Below, one piece after another: positions 6,585-13,550 of a stretch of DNA of 26,496 nt. The stretch is taken from positions 1 through 26,496 of the forward strand of contig VGRU01000027.1 of NCBI GenBank assembly GCA_016875255.1, in the 5' to 3' direction. Position 1 is the first letter of the stretch; each line of letters starts with the position of its first letter. Under the pieces are notes generated by a model. It saw only the letters and a list, made by a program, of their open reading frames with translations, made no database searches and had not been told where the DNA came from. The stretch comes from Deltaproteobacteria bacterium. GTDB taxonomy: Bacteria; Desulfobacterota; BSN033; UBA1163. Made by a program: the position numbers and the translations under genes.

Positions 6585-8222
6585 ATGGAAGAAAAAAGAC
6601 TTCAAACCCTCATTGAAGAGATCTGGCCCCGGCTCAAGAGGAAACATCTCTACCCGGAGATACCCATCCCGAAGGTCGGGAAGGTCAACGATCCTCCGGA
6701 TGAAGGGATGGAAAAGAATGACCCCTCGTTTCGCGGGGTCGGATTGGAGATGAAAGATAAGCAGTTGACCATCAACCCGTCATTTCTCTCCACCATGAAG
6801 GGCAAGATGTCGGAGGAGAACCTGATCGAGGCTCTTCTCGATCATGGAATTACTCATTACACCTTCTGCCCATGGGATTTTCAGACCCATCTCGCGCTCT
6901 ATGCCGAAGCCAAAAAGGTGATGGGCGATAAAGAGACAGCCAAACAGGCGGCCACTCACTTTATCGATGTCATTGCCGATACCCACTGCGTTAAAAGGAG
7001 GGTTACGGAAATTCCGGAATTGCATCGAAACCTGAAAAAAGGAGCTGTCGAGGAAGTGATCGCCTCTCTTTATCAGAGAATCTGGGGAATCGATCTGGGG
7101 ATTTCCTCTTCTAAAAAAGGCAACGAGGAGGTGGTCCGAAGGCTCGCGAGGATTCCTTATCTCGATCGCTCCAGGTGGACTGAAAGCATCCGGAAATTTT
7201 CCCGGTCCCTTAAACCCCTCCTCATCCTTGAGCAGAAGGAAAAGGAATCCGGGGGCGGCAAAGGAGGTTCCAACCCCCTGGGGGAACATGATCTGAATCA
7301 CTATTCGTATGAAGAGATCGATCAGGGATTACGGGATTATGCTCAGAAGACGATGGGACTTTCAGAATTCAAAGAGGTGGTCGAGGATTTTTCTGCTGAG
7401 CTGAAAGAGATGGGGTATGGAATCGAAGGCGGAATGGGAAGGGGAAGGGGGGCTCCGATTGATGCCGATATTCTCTTTTATATGAAGCTGGCCGAAAATT
7501 ATTCCATCCCCCTGAAAAAAATCCCCCTCGAAGAGGCAGGAACCCTCCACCCTCATTCCCATTCCCCGTGGGAAGTCGGGTCCCCGTTTCAGGACATCGA
7601 CATCTGGACCAGTTTTGGGAAAATCATGCCAGGGATCACGCAGATCTGGAAGAAGAAAGAGGGAAAAGGCCGGGGAAAGATCGAAGGGGCGCCGGACTGT
7701 CTCATCATCATCGATTCGTCCGGGAGCATGATCAATCCTCGGAAAAACCTTTCCTATGCGGTTTTAGGGGCCGCCTGTGTCACCAATGCCTACCTGAGGA
7801 ACCATTCAAAGGTGGCGGTCTATAATTTCAGCGATGCTCCTATGGGAGGCCGGGAGGTGCTCGATTATACCGCCAACCGTGAAGAAGTCTACCGAACGCT
7901 ATGCAAATATTTCGGAGGTGGAACGGCATTGGATCTCGAAGATATCATGCCCATGATTAAGAAGAAGAAAGAGCTGGATCTCTTCATCATTACGGATATG
8001 AAGATTACCAACCTGGAGACCTTGATCGGGTTCTTCGGAAAGATCCAGAACAGGATCACCGCCGTCCATATCGGAGAAAATCCTTATGCTTCACGATTCG
8101 AAAAGGCGGTGGAGAAAAGAAAGAATATCAACATCTTCACGGTAAAAAAGAAGGAAGATATTCCCCATATTGTTTTAGGAAGCATTCGGGAATATTTTAA
8201 CCCGATTCATAAAGCCCGTTGA
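6585..8222 (+). CDS. VWA-domain protein, putative MoxR partner
   Basis: 545 residues from ATG 6585; this start is preferred because upstream codons overlap the GXGXG gene, and only 7 nt separate the two genes. The C-terminal von Willebrand A domain (about 370-535) has a complete MIDAS: DSSGS at 377-381, T447 in GGGTALD and D471 in IITDM. The N-terminal half contains DHGITH (H87, H91), H102, and HFIDVIADTH (H125, D128, H134), which resembles the layout of predicted metallopeptidase domains linked to VWA proteins but lacks the catalytic glutamate. A glycine-rich hinge lies at 222-229. CoxE-, NorD- and ViaA-type VWA proteins couple MoxR ATPases to their targets; that role is inferred here. No signal peptide. 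Confidence 0.82.
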   Translation: MEEKRLQTLIEEIWPRLKRKHLYPEIPIPKVGKVNDPPDEGMEKNDPSFRGVGLEMKDKQLTINPSFLSTMKGKMSEENLIEALLDHGITHYTFCPWDFQTHLALYAEAKKVMGDKETAKQAATHFIDVIADTHCVKRRVTEIPELHRNLKKGAVEEVIASLYQRIWGIDLGISSSKKGNEEVVRRLARIPYLDRSRWTESIRKFSRSLKPLLILEQKEKESGGGKGGSNPLGEHDLNHYSYEEIDQGLRDYAQKTMGLSEFKEVVEDFSAELKEMGYGIEGGMGRGRGAPIDADILFYMKLAENYSIPLKKIPLEEAGTLHPHSHSPWEVGSPFQDIDIWTSFGKIMPGITQIWKKKEGKGRGKIEGAPDCLIIIDSSGSMINPRKNLSYAVLGAACVTNAYLRNHSKVAVYNFSDAPMGGREVLDYTANREEVYRTLCKYFGGGTALDLEDIMPMIKKKKELDLFIITDMKITNLETLIGFFGKIQNRITAVHIGENPYASRFEKAVEKRKNINIFTVKKKEDIPHIVLGSIREYFNPIHKAR

Positions 8223-8382
8223 AGTCATCGAGAGGTTCATAAAAAAGCTTGACTCTCATCCTTAAAATTCTGCAAGTTAGCTAAAAGTTCAGCTAATTCA
8301 ATGAACTGAAGGGATTTCAAAGAGCGAAGCACATTATCGTTTTTAAATATCTAATGAGGCGACCTTACGGAAGAACACATAT

Positions 8383-8515
8383 GATGGTCTCGTAAAAAGT
8401 CCCGATCTGTCACCCTGAACTTGTTTCAGGGTCTCATAAGTTGTTGAAACTGTTAGATGCTGAAATAAATTCAGCATGACATTTTTTCTGTTTTCTGACT
8501 TTTTACGAGACCATC
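8383..8515. mobile_element. MITE-like element, copy 2
   Basis: The termini are a perfect 19-bp inverted repeat, GATGGTCTCGTAAAAAGTC at 8383-8401 and its complement at 8497-8515. It is flanked by a direct repeat ACATAT (8377-8382 and 8516-8521), a plausible target duplication. Inside are a CACCCTGAA/TTCAGGGT hairpin and a TGCTGAA/TTCAGCA hairpin, different from copies 1 and 3, so the ends are conserved while the interiors vary. Confidence 0.85.
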
Positions 8516-8689
8516 ACATATAACAAGTTGAAAATATTAACTTGCTGATTGATTAAAAATTAGGCAAATTGTAAAAGAATTTGAGCGGCACGTCCTTTTA
8601 AAACCAAAAATTTTAAGTTATCAACAGGGTTTAAACAAAAAATGTGGGAAATAAGGCTAGCCATTTAAAATCATTTGATAAATAGAAAA

Positions 8690-8776
8690 GGGATCAGTTA
8701 GAGGAGGGCTTTAACTGATCCCGGCCAGTACATCAAATGGGGGTGAAACAATGAGGTGATATGATTTGATGTACTG
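8690..8776 (+). ncRNA. Candidate structured RNA: two adjacent perfect hairpins
   Basis: Hairpin A has 11-bp arms GGGATCAGTTA (8690-8700) and TAACTGATCCC (8712-8722), with a purine-rich loop containing GAGGAGGG. Hairpin B has 13-bp arms CAGTACATCAAAT (8726-8738) and ATTTGATGTACTG (8764-8776), with a 25-nt loop holding GAGGTGAT. They lie 3 nt apart and end about 50 bp upstream of the sigma-54-type promoter. Alternatives are paired activator binding sites or a dispersed repeat. No known RNA family was recognised. Confidence 0.4.
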
Positions 8777-8827
8777 TTTCCATTTATTTTAACAGATAAT
8801 AGAAAAATATCAAATTTAATTGCTTTT

Positions 8828-8843
8828 TGGCACAGGATTTGCT
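8828..8843 (+). promoter_or_regulatory. Sigma-54-type -24/-12 promoter
   Basis: TGGCACAGGATTTGCT matches the RpoN consensus TGGCAC-N5-TTGCW, with GG (8829-8830) and GC (8841-8842) exactly 10 nt apart. Transcription would start near 8854, only about 4 nt before the ATG at 8858. Confidence 0.6.
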
Positions 8844-8857
8844 AATATAATTCAATT

Positions 8858-9385
8858 ATGAAGATTTTCTTCCTTATCATTCTTTTTATTTTTATTTCAA
8901 CTCCTGGATACGCTCAGGTTTATAAATGGGTGGACGATAAAGGGGTGGTCCATTTTACTGATGATGTGACCAACATCCCTGATAAATATAGGCCTAAAAC
9001 TGATAAGATTGGAATGTCCGAAGAAAAAAGCGAAACAAAAACAGGGACAGATCCATCTCCGAAAAGAAAAGAAGACGCCTATAAAGACCAGCTGGGCAGG
9101 GGCGAGGAATACTGGAAGAACAGGGTCGAGGAATGGAAAAAGAAAATGAGAATGGCTCAGGAAAAAATGGAAGGGGCAAGGATAACATATAATGAATTGA
9201 CAGAAAAGTTTAATGATTCAAAGAGTTCGGCAGAGAGAAACCATCTCAGGAGAGAAAGAGATCAGGTCAAACAAGAGATGGATCAGTATAAAAACCAACT
9301 TGAAGAAGCCAAGACCATGCTTGAAAAGAAGATACCCGAAGAAGCAGATATCTATAAAGCGAAGCAGGAATGGATCAAGCAGTGA
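8858..9385 (+). CDS. Exported DUF4124-domain coiled-coil protein
   Basis: 175 residues. Residues 1-19 form a signal peptide (MKIFFLIILFIFISTPGYA, cleavage before Q20). The DUF4124 block QVYKWVDDKGVVHFTDD follows directly at 20-36; this small domain is common in periplasmic or envelope proteins of Proteobacteria and has no known biochemical activity. The rest (about 70-170) is rich in K, E, Q and R with no proline-rich breaks and should form a long coiled coil. No Shine-Dalgarno precedes the ATG; the start is set by the signal peptide. A near-consensus sigma-54-type promoter ends 15 nt before the ATG. The DUF4124 call is by motif recognition. Confidence 0.8.
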   Translation: MKIFFLIILFIFISTPGYAQVYKWVDDKGVVHFTDDVTNIPDKYRPKTDKIGMSEEKSETKTGTDPSPKRKEDAYKDQLGRGEEYWKNRVEEWKKKMRMAQEKMEGARITYNELTEKFNDSKSSAERNHLRRERDQVKQEMDQYKNQLEEAKTMLEKKIPEEADIYKAKQEWIKQ

Positions 9386-9517
9386 AAAGATTTCATAGAA
9401 GCGTAAAAATGTACCCAACCAATAAAAAGTTGATAACCATTTGTTTTTTAAACTATATTCATTTCTACAACCTTTTTTTCAAAGTTATTTAAGAAGAATC
9501 ATTTAAATAATTCGAAA

Positions 9518-9534
9518 TTGGTATCATTTTTGCG
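9518..9534 (+). promoter_or_regulatory. Weaker sigma-54-like element
   Basis: TTGGTATCATTTTTGCG has GG (9520-9521) and GC (9532-9533) spaced by 10 nt but departs from consensus in the -24 box (TAT for CAC). It lies about 120 nt upstream of the first PilZ gene in an AT-rich 271-nt gap. May be chance. Confidence 0.25.
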
Positions 9535-9625
9535 AATTGATGATTTTACCAGTTTTGACCAAATATGCCCCTTCACATGGTAAAAAATTAGCCAAATTAA
9601 ATTCAAACCTTTAATATCAAGAGAA

Positions 9626-9641
9626 TGGCATTAAAAATGCA
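9626..9641 (+). promoter_or_regulatory. Sigma-54-type promoter for the first PilZ gene
   Basis: TGGCATTAAAAATGCA has the invariant GG (9627-9628) and GC (9639-9640) 10 nt apart and matches consensus at most -24 and -12 positions. Predicted start of transcription is about 9652, five nt before ATG 9657 or 35 nt before the in-frame ATG 9687. Confidence 0.45.
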
Positions 9642-9656
9642 GTTATTAAAGTTGAT

Positions 9657-10043
9657 ATGAACAACCAAACGACAACAGAAAGAAAGATGGGCATACTTGC
9701 CGTTGAAAAGAGGCGGCATCCAAGATATACCGCCGAATTTCCCATGGACTATGCACGGATCGATGACAAGGGGACTTATGGCGGAATGGTAGCCAATGTG
9801 AGCGAAGGAGGGTTATTGGTCTACCTACCCCAACGGATGGAGATGGGATCTGTCTTAAAAATCGAAATCCTTTATGTCCAGGGTTTGGAATTTAACACGA
9901 TCAAGGCTGTTGCCAAAATCGTTTGGTCTGACCTGGCGGCAAAAGAGAGCTACGGAGAGTATCGGTATGGTCTGCAATTTCTCCATATCGAAGAGAAGGA
10001 ATTCAACAGATTGATCAATCTGCTAAAGGAGATCGGTAAATGA
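9657..10043 (+). CDS. PilZ-domain protein (paralogue 1)
   Basis: 128 residues from ATG 9657; an in-frame ATG at 9687 (residue 11, MGILAVEKRRHPRY) is a plausible alternative because a weak AGAAAG lies upstream and the PilZ domain starts shortly after it. Both c-di-GMP-binding signatures are present: RxxxR in RRHPR near residue 19 and NxSxxG in NVSEGG near 44, followed by a beta-barrel-like segment and C-terminal helix GLQFLHIEEKEFNRLI. A single-domain PilZ protein is probably a small c-di-GMP receptor acting on a partner. The closest relative in the window is the PilZ protein at 12596-12982 (shared SEGGLLVYLP). Confidence 0.85.
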   Translation: MNNQTTTERKMGILAVEKRRHPRYTAEFPMDYARIDDKGTYGGMVANVSEGGLLVYLPQRMEMGSVLKIEILYVQGLEFNTIKAVAKIVWSDLAAKESYGEYRYGLQFLHIEEKEFNRLINLLKEIGK

Positions 10044-10179
10044 AAAGATGATCCCTGGATCATGAACAGTCCCGACCCATCCTGCTTGTCATTCCACGTT
10101 GTTTCAAACCCCTCTCTTAGAAAATTGAAAAAACCTCTTGAACTTTTTAAAAAAATTAATAAGAATAGAGTAGGTTTAT

Positions 10180-10215
10180 GGATAGCAGAGGTGGGGAAAA
10201 CGCCTATCCTTTTTT
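10180..10215 (+). terminator. Weak candidate terminator after PilZ paralogue 1
   Basis: GGATAG (10180-10185) pairs with CTATCC (10204-10209) and is followed by T6. The stem is only 6 bp with an 18-nt loop, so strength is doubtful. It lies in a 220-nt gap that has no convincing gene. Confidence 0.3.
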
Positions 10216-10263
10216 ACGAGAAATCGAACCCTAATATAACAGGACACTAATACAAAAGGAATC

Positions 10264-12168
10264 ATGGTTCAATCTCATATGAAAGACGAAACGTATCGAG
10301 TCATCCTTCATCGAATCGGGAAAAATACCGAAGAGGAGAAGGCCCGTTTCTGCGAGGAGGTCTCAAAAAATTATGGGATCCCTCTCGACCTGATGAGAAA
10401 AATCGCTGATCGCTGTCCCATTGTCATAAAAAAAGACCTCCCATTTAAAAAGGCTGAAATGTTGGCGATTGCCTTTAAATCATCCGGGGCCTCTGTCTCC
10501 GTGGAAAGAAAACGGGATTTGCCACCTATTTCCCTCGAGCTCATCACGGGAGGAACCTATCGTTTGGGATTGGAGTCGACCAGCCTCCGAAAGTCTCCCG
10601 GGGGAGCATGGCAGGTTTTTGGAAGGATTAAAAATATCTCCACCGAAGAACTCCGCGATGTCTGGACTCTGATTCAACTTTTTGACGAATATGAAGAGTT
10701 GGTCACCTTCGAAGAGATCCCCCTTCCCATCAATCCACTTCCTCCCAATGAATCTTCTCCGTTAAAGGCTATTTTTGAAGGGGACCTTCCTTTGCAGAAA
10801 GTTTCCATCGCTTTTAAGAACGCAGCAGGGAATCCGCTTCCGGCTATGGATAAGAGACAGAAGAAAGAATGGGTGGAGGTGAAAATTTCTGAGATCGGGG
10901 TAAGAAGTCGACCCCCTTCTTTGGTTGAAATATCTGAAGAGGTTCTTCACACCTTTGAGGGTCAACCCCCTCTTGTTCCCGAAGAGGGGGAAGAGAAGCC
11001 GGAAAGAGAAGGGGCTCTGATCGAAATCACACTGCCTGAAACGGGGGAAATCCCTTTAACGTCAAAAGAAAAAATAAAAAGCTCCGGAGAGGAGTTGGCT
11101 CTGGTTTTCTTTGAAAAAGACAGACAGCCATTAGAGGAGGAGAAAGAAAAAGAAGACGAGAGATTTCAAACGGTGGTCGGAGAGGATCGCTCACGGGAAG
11201 TGATTCATCCTCTTATGACCGAGGAAAGCTCTGAAGAAGAGCTTTATCTCGATGATCTTGCGGAAGATCGAATGGAGGATTTCCGCCAGATTGAATCAAG
11301 CCTCTCCTCATTTGAAATAGAAGAACCTGTCGCAGAAGAAAAAGCGGCAACCGTTGAGATAAAAACGGAGGAGGAAACATCTCTTTATCCCTGGCTGGAA
11401 GACTTCAAAAAAGGGATTGAGGCCTATGATCAAATGAATCGGAACCCCTTCTTAATCTGGTTTGAAAATCACCAGGAGGAAAAGCAATGGGGGGGCGTCT
11501 ACCCGTCTCTCTTAACCCTATTGATTTACGCCCGCTTCAATCAAACTCCTTCCTCGGATACAGCGTTCGAAAATACTCAGAAGGTGTACCATCTGACCAT
11601 CCAAGCGGACCAGTCCTACGAGGAATTCCCTCCCCTGAAAGGGGATCTCTTCTTTCCGTCAGATGTTTGGAGAGACCTATACATCAGGGCCATTCCTAAA
11701 CTTCAGGAAGTGTCCCGTCGGATGATGGAGGGAAAGAATTGGGTCACATCCGATCTGGATCGACTCATTCGCGTCATCCCTCACATGACTGCACGGAATA
11801 GCCGTTGGGCCATTCGTGCCATCCATCACTGGATCCCAGGGATCATCCCTGATGTTTCAGATATGCCCATTGATATCACTGAAGGTCTCTACCGGGTGGC
11901 TTCCCGATTAGGCGTGATCAATCCCTTATTCGATTATTATCAGGGGAAAAATTCAATGGGTGATCTGAGACTTCAATCCTTTGCAAGAGTCGCCTTTCCT
12001 GAGGATCCGGGAAAAATTGAGGAGCCGATGAGCCGATTAGGAGCAACAGACGAAGGAGGGCATTGTTTGCCAACCCAACCTCAATGCCAGGACTGCCCCT
12101 TCGAGAGCTTCTGCCAAAAACGTTTTATCGATTTTGACCCGGCGGAAAAAGGGATGATTCTTCAATAA
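10264..12168 (+). CDS. Multidomain protein: L7/L12-like + FxLYD-like + endonuclease III-type [4Fe-4S] domain
   Basis: 634 residues. Residues 8-82 resemble the C-terminal fold of ribosomal protein L7/L12 (VSKNYGIPLDLMRKIADRCP ... KKAEMLAIAFKSSGASVSVE). Residues 98-150 look like an FxLYD domain (GAWQVFGRIKNISTEELRDVW). Residues 220-375 are an acidic, low-complexity linker. Residues 375-634 resemble the HhH-GPD fold: PIDITEGLYRVASRLGVI (535-552) parallels the VDTHV.RV..RLG segment of endonuclease III, and C601-x6-C608-x2-C611-x5-C617 is exactly its [4Fe-4S] loop spacing. The LPGVG hairpin and catalytic lysine are not recognisable, so glycosylase activity is doubtful. AAAGGA lies unusually close to ATG 10264. 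It is followed after 23 nt by two PilZ genes, suggesting an operon. Confidence 0.75.
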   Translation: MVQSHMKDETYRVILHRIGKNTEEEKARFCEEVSKNYGIPLDLMRKIADRCPIVIKKDLPFKKAEMLAIAFKSSGASVSVERKRDLPPISLELITGGTYRLGLESTSLRKSPGGAWQVFGRIKNISTEELRDVWTLIQLFDEYEELVTFEEIPLPINPLPPNESSPLKAIFEGDLPLQKVSIAFKNAAGNPLPAMDKRQKKEWVEVKISEIGVRSRPPSLVEISEEVLHTFEGQPPLVPEEGEEKPEREGALIEITLPETGEIPLTSKEKIKSSGEELALVFFEKDRQPLEEEKEKEDERFQTVVGEDRSREVIHPLMTEESSEEELYLDDLAEDRMEDFRQIESSLSSFEIEEPVAEEKAATVEIKTEEETSLYPWLEDFKKGIEAYDQMNRNPFLIWFENHQEEKQWGGVYPSLLTLLIYARFNQTPSSDTAFENTQKVYHLTIQADQSYEEFPPLKGDLFFPSDVWRDLYIRAIPKLQEVSRRMMEGKNWVTSDLDRLIRVIPHMTARNSRWAIRAIHHWIPGIIPDVSDMPIDITEGLYRVASRLGVINPLFDYYQGKNSMGDLRLQSFARVAFPEDPGKIEEPMSRLGATDEGGHCLPTQPQCQDCPFESFCQKRFIDFDPAEKGMILQ

Positions 12169-12191
12169 GGGTAGACCATTGGAGGAACGGA

Positions 12192-12581
12192 ATGGAGAAG
12201 TTAAAATCAATGAAAGACAGAAGAAAATCCCAGAGAATGATACTGGACTTGCCCCTTGAATACCGCGTGATGGATGCGACTTATGGCCACGGAGGATTAG
12301 TGGTCAATGCAAGTGAACTGGGACTCCTTGTTCAATCTATAAAAAACCTCCCCATTGGGACAAAATTAAATATAGCGGTCTTATTCCCCAAGGGATTTGA
12401 ATTGGCCAACTTCGAAGTTCTGGCAGAGATCATCTGGAAGGACCTCCATTGGGAAGAGGATTGGGAGGGATATAAGTACGGGTTAAGATTCCTGCAGATT
12501 CTCGATAACGAGTATTGGAAATTAAAACAGTTATTAGACGGCCAATTTCATTTGGAGGAGGTCCAGCGAAATTATCGATAG
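12192..12581 (+). CDS. PilZ-domain protein (paralogue 2)
   Basis: 129 residues. The c-di-GMP-binding elements are RKSQR (RxxxR, about residues 11-15) and NASELG (NxSxxG, about 39-44). The domain ends with KYGLRFLQILDNEYWKLKQLL, equivalent to the same region in the other two copies. GGAGG (12181-12185) lies upstream of the ATG. It lies 23 nt after the [4Fe-4S] protein gene and 14 nt before PilZ paralogue 3, so the three probably share a transcript. It differs most from the other copies in the loop after the binding motif (LLVQSIKNLPIG). Confidence 0.84.
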   Translation: MEKLKSMKDRRKSQRMILDLPLEYRVMDATYGHGGLVVNASELGLLVQSIKNLPIGTKLNIAVLFPKGFELANFEVLAEIIWKDLHWEEDWEGYKYGLRFLQILDNEYWKLKQLLDGQFHLEEVQRNYR

Positions 12582-12595
12582 GGACAGGGGGGGGG

Positions 12596-12982
12596 ATGAC
12601 AGAGAAAAAGAATGGAAAACCTCGCATCGGAATTGCCAATATTGAAAGAAGGAAGTACCCGCGCTTTTCAATCGACCTGCCGATAGAATACCATTCGATC
12701 AGCTCTCCCATCAGCCATGCCGGCCGGGCGCTCAATGCGAGCGAAGGAGGATTGCTGGTTTACCTTCCGGAAAAGATGACCGTCGGCCAACACCTTGCCC
12801 TGAAGCTCTTCTTCCACTGCGGCGCTCAAATGAATATCATCGAGATGACAGGAGAAGTCATCTGGATGGATATCCACCTGGACATGAACTGGGGGGATTA
12901 TCGAACGGGCTTGAAGCTGATTGATATCTCTCCCGAAAATGTTCAACGACTGAAAGACTTCCTGCTATCCCTTACAAAGTAA
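12596..12982 (+). CDS. PilZ-domain protein (paralogue 3)
   Basis: 128 residues from ATG 12596, directly preceded by a G-rich tract that can serve as Shine-Dalgarno; starts further upstream would overlap paralogue 2 and add residues unlike any PilZ. RKYPR (RxxxR, about 21-25) and NASEGG (about 48-53) are the c-di-GMP-binding signatures, followed by LLVYLPEKMTVG as in paralogue 1. The C-terminus GLKLIDISPENVQRLKDFLL matches the other copies in position. Likely a c-di-GMP receptor; the partner is unknown. Last gene of the probable 10264-12982 operon. Confidence 0.84.
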   Translation: MTEKKNGKPRIGIANIERRKYPRFSIDLPIEYHSISSPISHAGRALNASEGGLLVYLPEKMTVGQHLALKLFFHCGAQMNIIEMTGEVIWMDIHLDMNWGDYRTGLKLIDISPENVQRLKDFLLSLTK

Positions 12983-13068
12983 AATCCCATCAGACAATCC
13001 ATCGGTGCATTGAACCCTGCTGGAGTGATTTAGAATGTAGCCCCGCCGAAGAACACGGGACATTATTG

Positions 13069-13156
13069 TCTCACTCGGGGAGAAAAACCCTCGCCTTCAG
13101 GCGAAGACTTTAGTATGCGCACTATGTGCAGGTTTTTCAGATTTTCCCTCGTGAGA
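13069..13156. ncRNA. Candidate branched RNA structure (nested three-way fold)
   Basis: The outer stem TCTCAC (13069-13074)/GTGAGA (13151-13156) continues across a symmetric TC/TC loop into GGG/CCC (13077-13079, 13146-13148). A second stem GAAAAACC (13082-13089)/GGTTTTTC (13131-13138) encloses two hairpins: TCGCC-TTCA-GGCGA (13091-13104) and GCAC-TAT-GTGC (13119-13129). On the minus strand the internal loop would read GA/GA, a tandem sheared pair typical of real RNA structure, so a minus-strand RNA is favoured. Family not recognised. Confidence 0.45.
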
Positions 13157-13184
13157 ATTTCTGCGCTAGTTGTTTTGTTTTTAG

Positions 13185-13230
13185 CCCCGACCTAATCGGG
13201 GTAGAGAATCCACCAGCTTGTAGCTGGTGG
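13185..13230. repeat. Two perfect hairpins, IS200/IS605-end-like
   Basis: CCCCGA/TCGGGG (13185-13201) and CCACCAGCT/AGCTGGTGG (13210-13230, 3-nt loop) follow one another with GTAG tetranucleotides beside each. Terminal hairpins of this kind mark ends of IS200/IS605-family elements and RAYT-associated REPs; the assignment is an inference. Confidence 0.45.
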
Positions 13231-13283
13231 TAGTTCAATTCTTATAAGATAAATCCAAGTTTTTCTTACCTGTTTAAATCTTC

Positions 13284-13312
13284 TTGTCAAAAGGACAAAT
13301 AGGACTTATAAT
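13284..13312 (+). promoter_or_regulatory. Sigma-70-type promoter
   Basis: TTGTCA (13284-13289), 17-nt spacer, then a perfect TATAAT (13307-13312). Transcription would start about 14 nt before the ATG at 13333, leaving room for its AAAGGAG Shine-Dalgarno. Confidence 0.7.
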
Positions 13313-13332
13313 TTTTTTAAAGGAGTAGAACA

Positions 13333-13521
13333 ATGAGCGGAAAAAGCAGCTTTCCTTACCGCAAATTTGACAGGAAGCCACATCCCCATATCGTCAAACA
13401 GATCTTAGAGGATGAGGAACTGGTTGAGATGATGAAGGAGATGCTCGTTAAGGAAGGCAAACCCTGTCCTTTTTGCCACCGAAAACTGAAGGATGAAGTA
13501 AAAGCCCGGGAGATCTGGTAA
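13333..13521 (+). CDS. Small CxxC-containing hypothetical protein
   Basis: 62 residues. The family is not recognised. The middle (about 18-41) is an acidic amphipathic helix (KQILEDEELVEMMKEMLVKE), and the C-terminal part has a CPFCHRKL knuckle at 45-52 (C45-x2-C48 plus H49), half of a zinc ribbon that could bind metal as a dimer. It has a clear Shine-Dalgarno (AAAGGAG, 13319-13325) and a near-consensus promoter, so it is likely expressed. It is convergent with the next gene on the other strand, 29 nt away, and appears to be monocistronic. Confidence 0.72.
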   Translation: MSGKSSFPYRKFDRKPHPHIVKQILEDEELVEMMKEMLVKEGKPCPFCHRKLKDEVKAREIW

Positions 13522-13550
13522 TAATTGCCGGCCTGAGAACAACTCATTCC

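Larger units (their letters stand above)
8223..8857. other. 635-bp non-coding region
   Basis: No credible gene on either strand. It holds a MITE-like element (8383-8515), a double hairpin (8690-8776) and a sigma-54-type promoter (8828-8843). The first 150 bp are AT-rich with short imperfect inverted repeats (TTAGCT/AGCTAA near 8278-8300). No convincing terminator follows the VWA gene. Confidence 0.7.
12983..13332. other. 350-bp non-coding region with several hairpins
   Basis: No credible gene. It contains a branched nested structure (13069-13156), two perfect hairpins (13185-13230) and a sigma-70-type promoter for the next gene. The set of hairpins looks like the ends of a non-autonomous IS200/IS605-type element or a structured RNA; no transposase or TnpB remnant is visible. 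Confidence 0.6.

Noticed and set aside
10160..10215. Possible c-di-GMP (GEMM) riboswitch near the PilZ genes
   Set aside because: The hairpin and GGTGGGGAAAACGCC sequence do not fit the conserved GEMM core; treated only as a weak terminator candidate.
10062..10250. 62-codon frame between PilZ paralogue 1 and the iron-sulfur protein
   Set aside because: No Shine-Dalgarno, unusual composition and no recognisable motif; it covers a possible weak terminator.
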